NCBI GenBank assembly: GCA_023260355.1
Contig: JALQVJ010000295.1
Coordinates: forward strand, 1 to 6,227
Direction: 5' to 3'
Length of the DNA: 6,227 nt
Origin: Burkholderiaceae bacterium
Lineage (GTDB): Bacteria > Pseudomonadota > Gammaproteobacteria > Burkholderiales > Burkholderiaceae_C
The position numbers and the translations under genes were made by a program. Positions 6,062 through 6,227 of the stretch are shown one piece after another; the first letter of the stretch is position 1; each line of letters begins with the position of its first letter. The notes beneath the pieces are model-generated. The model made no database searches and was not told the origin of the DNA. It was given only the letters and a program-made list of their open reading frames with translations.

Positions 6062-6116
6062 GCCTGCGGCCTGAGCGGCCACGCCCCGCGCACGCGCTGA
6101 GCGCCCGCGCCATGAA

Positions 6117-6144
6117 CAGCCACACAAGGGTGGCTGATTTTTTT
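6117..6144 (+). terminator. Rho-independent terminator after the lipoprotein gene
   Basis: CAGCCAC (6117-6123) pairs perfectly with GTGGCTG (6130-6136) around a six-base loop, followed by one A and seven T. It lies 56 bases after the lipoprotein stop and has the standard intrinsic terminator form on the plus strand. On the minus strand the same stem is followed by only two T, so it would be weak for a convergent gene. Between the stop and this stem I see only GC-rich sequence without a gene. Confidence 0.88.
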
Positions 6145-6148
6145 GTCG

Positions 6149-6227
6149 TTAGCGTGGTGGCCCGCTGGACACGACCGAATCAGCCGGTACAACAGCGGCA
6201 AGCGCTGCCGCCTCGGCCTTGAGGAGG
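6149..6227 (-). CDS. Possible C-terminal end of a convergent gene, cut by window edge
   Basis: The minus strand is open from the right edge to a TAA at 6151-6149, giving 25 residues that begin LLKAEAAALAAVVPADSV and end in GPPR. The Ala-rich composition and the stop placed five bases beyond the terminator's T run suit the tail of a gene converging on the lipoprotein gene. The stretch is too short to identify a family or to exclude chance, and the other frames are also partly open here. Confidence 0.35.
   Translation of the reverse strand, partial: LLKAEAAALAAVVPADSVVSSGPPR

Noticed and set aside
6004..6201. A 65-residue minus-strand open frame over the terminator
   Set aside because: It would be coded across the terminator stem and the end of the lipoprotein gene, and has no motif or ribosome site.
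1..6227. Mobile elements, CRISPR arrays, tRNA or rRNA genes, phage genes
   Set aside because: Nothing resembling transposase motifs, repeat-spacer arrays, terminal repeats with target duplications, or structural RNA was seen on either strand.

Overview
The window looks like part of a Gram-negative, probably betaproteobacterial (Burkholderiales, perhaps Comamonadaceae) chromosome. That placement is inferred from the style of the proteins (a NitT/TauT-type binding protein with a GGKALFYYLPLTIAEQ-like start, and a DUF5666-type lipoprotein) and from the moderately high GC content. No marker gene settles it.

Positions 1-4443 hold five genes, all on the minus strand, read right to left: a phytanoyl-CoA dioxygenase-like (PhyH) Fe(II)/2-oxoglutarate oxygenase (4443-3601), a periplasmic substrate-binding protein of the NMT1/SsuA/TauA type (3421-2402), its ABC ATPase (2384-1560), its ABC permease (1563-745), and a class III (CaiB/BaiF) CoA-transferase that runs off the left edge (748-1). 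ATPase/permease and permease/CoA-transferase overlap by four bases each (ATGA and GTGA), so these last genes are almost certainly one translationally coupled transcript. A plausible sigma70 promoter lies before the oxygenase. A second lies before the binding protein, next to a strong inverted repeat.

The cluster reads as an uptake-and-catabolism module. The ABC system would import a small, probably anionic organic compound, the oxygenase would hydroxylate it or a derivative, and the CoA-transferase would activate a carboxylate for further breakdown. The substrate cannot be told from the sequence, and no regulator gene is inside the window.

Positions 4444-4705 are a divergent intergenic region with regulatory-looking sequence in both directions. 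On the plus strand, 4706-6061 encodes a 451-residue lipoprotein made of about five DUF5666-like beta repeats, with an acidic DxDxDG-containing insert. It ends in a clear intrinsic terminator (6117-6144). The last about 80 bases may be the C-terminal end of a convergent minus-strand gene.

No RNA genes, insertion sequences, CRISPR arrays or phage genes were seen.
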